Below, in pieces: positions 5,572 to 6,037 of a stretch of DNA of 6,037 bases; position 1 is the first letter of the stretch; the number at the start of each line of letters is the position of its first letter. The translations under genes and the position numbers were made by a program. The stretch comes from an uncultured Acidobacteriota bacterium (GTDB lineage Bacteria; Acidobacteriota; Thermoanaerobaculia; UBA5066). The notes beneath the pieces were generated by a model, which was not told the DNA's origin, did not search any database, and was given only the letters and a program-made list of their open reading frames with translations. Where the stretch lies: NCBI GenBank assembly GCA_937902605.1, contig CALFNC010000044.1, positions 1 through 6,037 of the forward strand. The letters are read 5' to 3'.

Positions 5572-5587
5572 CGGGCGACCGGTCAGA
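5567..5587. terminator. Stem-loop shared by two convergent stop codons
   Basis: TCTGAC at 5567-5572 pairs with GTCAGA at 5582-5587. Inside, after a bulged G at 5581, GG pairs with CC around a GCGA loop of the GNRA type. The TGA of the plus-strand gene (5569-5571) and the stop of maf (5583-5585) sit opposite each other in the stem. Only 11 bases separate the genes. The stem is short and no T-tract follows, so termination activity is doubtful. Confidence 0.3.
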
Positions 5588-6037
5588 GGGCGAGTAGATC
5601 GACGCCGAGCCGGGCCGCGAGGGTGTAGAGGAGACGGACCGGGAGGCCAACGACGTTCGAGGGGGAGCCCTCGATCCCGTCGATGAAGAAGCCGGCGAGT
5701 CCCTGAAGGGCGTACGCTCCCGCCTTGTCGTCCGCTTCCCCGCTCTCGACGTACCTTCCGATCGTCGGGTCGTCGAGCGGGGCGAAGGCCACCTCCGTTA
5801 CGTCCCGCCCGGAGACGAGAGCGCCGCGGTGGACCAGGGCGACCCCGGTGACGACCTCGTGACGCCGTCCGGAGAGCGCCCGCAGCATCGCGCGGGCGTC
5901 GGCCCGATTCGCGGGCTTGCCGAGCGCTCGTCCCTCCAAGACGACGAGAGTGTCGGCCGCGATGACCAGCGTCTCGGCGTCGCTCGCTCCTGCCGCCGCG
6001 GCGGCTGCTGCCGAGGCTGCTGCGGAGGCCTTCGTCC
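5583..6037 (-). CDS. maf: Maf-family nucleoside triphosphate pyrophosphatase, 5' end missing
   Basis: Maf proteins hydrolyse non-canonical or pyrimidine nucleoside triphosphates to the monophosphate and pyrophosphate, cleaning the nucleotide pool. The frame stays open to the right window edge, giving 150 visible residues; a TTG at 5939 is internal because family motifs precede it. Visible landmarks in order are an alanine-rich helix (AAASAAAAAAGAS), ETLVIAADTLVVLEGRALGKP carrying the catalytic aspartate of ADT, MLRALSGRRHEVVTGVAL, then YVESGEADDKAGAYALQG and GFFIDGIEGSPSNVVGLPV. All of these are standard Maf features. About 45 N-terminal residues, including the SxSPRR substrate motif, lie outside the window, so the YhdE or YceF subtype cannot be settled from that region. 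The gene converges on the GGDEF-like gene with an 11-base gap. Confidence 0.95.
   Translation of the reverse strand, partial: TKASAAASAAAAAAAGASDAETLVIAADTLVVLEGRALGKPANRADARAMLRALSGRRHEVVTGVALVHRGALVSGRDVTEVAFAPLDDPTIGRYVESGEADDKAGAYALQGLAGFFIDGIEGSPSNVVGLPVRLLYTLAARLGVDLLAL

Overview
The window is GC-rich bacterial chromosome (roughly two thirds G+C by eye, with strong G/C preference at third codon positions), densely packed and with no mobile element, tRNA, rRNA or CRISPR array that I could see. It holds nine protein genes, two of them cut by the window edges. The obg-nadD-rsfS order followed by a sigma54-activator-like gene and a DksA-family gene suggests a deep-branching Gram-negative lineage such as Acidobacteriota or a former deltaproteobacterial group. 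That placement is inference from gene content and composition, not proof.

Left block (1-2926, + strand): an operon-like run of obg (5' end missing), nadD, rsfS and a short AAA+ regulator. obg and nadD share a GTGA overlap, nadD and rsfS are close together, and rsfS overlaps the regulator by 35 bases. The first three are housekeeping genes: ribosome-assembly GTPase, NAD synthesis and ribosome silencing. The fourth looks like a sigma54 activator reduced to its AAA+ core and a Fis-type helix-turn-helix. It keeps the sigma54-contacting GAFTGA loop but has lost the Walker B glutamate.

Middle block (2927-4395): dksA (+) has its own ribosome site and probably its own promoter, next to a 9-bp inverted repeat. 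It converges on a HisJ/HisK-type histidinol-phosphatase gene (- strand). The 175 bases between them carry five inverted repeats, including a long stem that contains the dksA stop codon and a perfect 26-base palindrome.

Right block (4396-6037): a PduO-type cob(I)alamin adenosyltransferase gene diverges from the histidinol phosphatase across 52 bases that contain a 7-bp inverted repeat. It is coupled by an ATGA overlap to a small cytosolic protein with a degenerate GGDEF domain. That pair converges with maf (- strand, 5' end missing), and the two stop codons lie symmetrically in one small stem-loop.

Most of the window is ordinary housekeeping DNA. The points most worth a second look are the AAA+ regulator with altered hydrolysis residues inside a ribosome-assembly operon, the inactive-looking GGDEF protein coupled to cobalamin adenosylation, and the palindrome cluster after dksA. 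I did not find a clear new multi-gene system.
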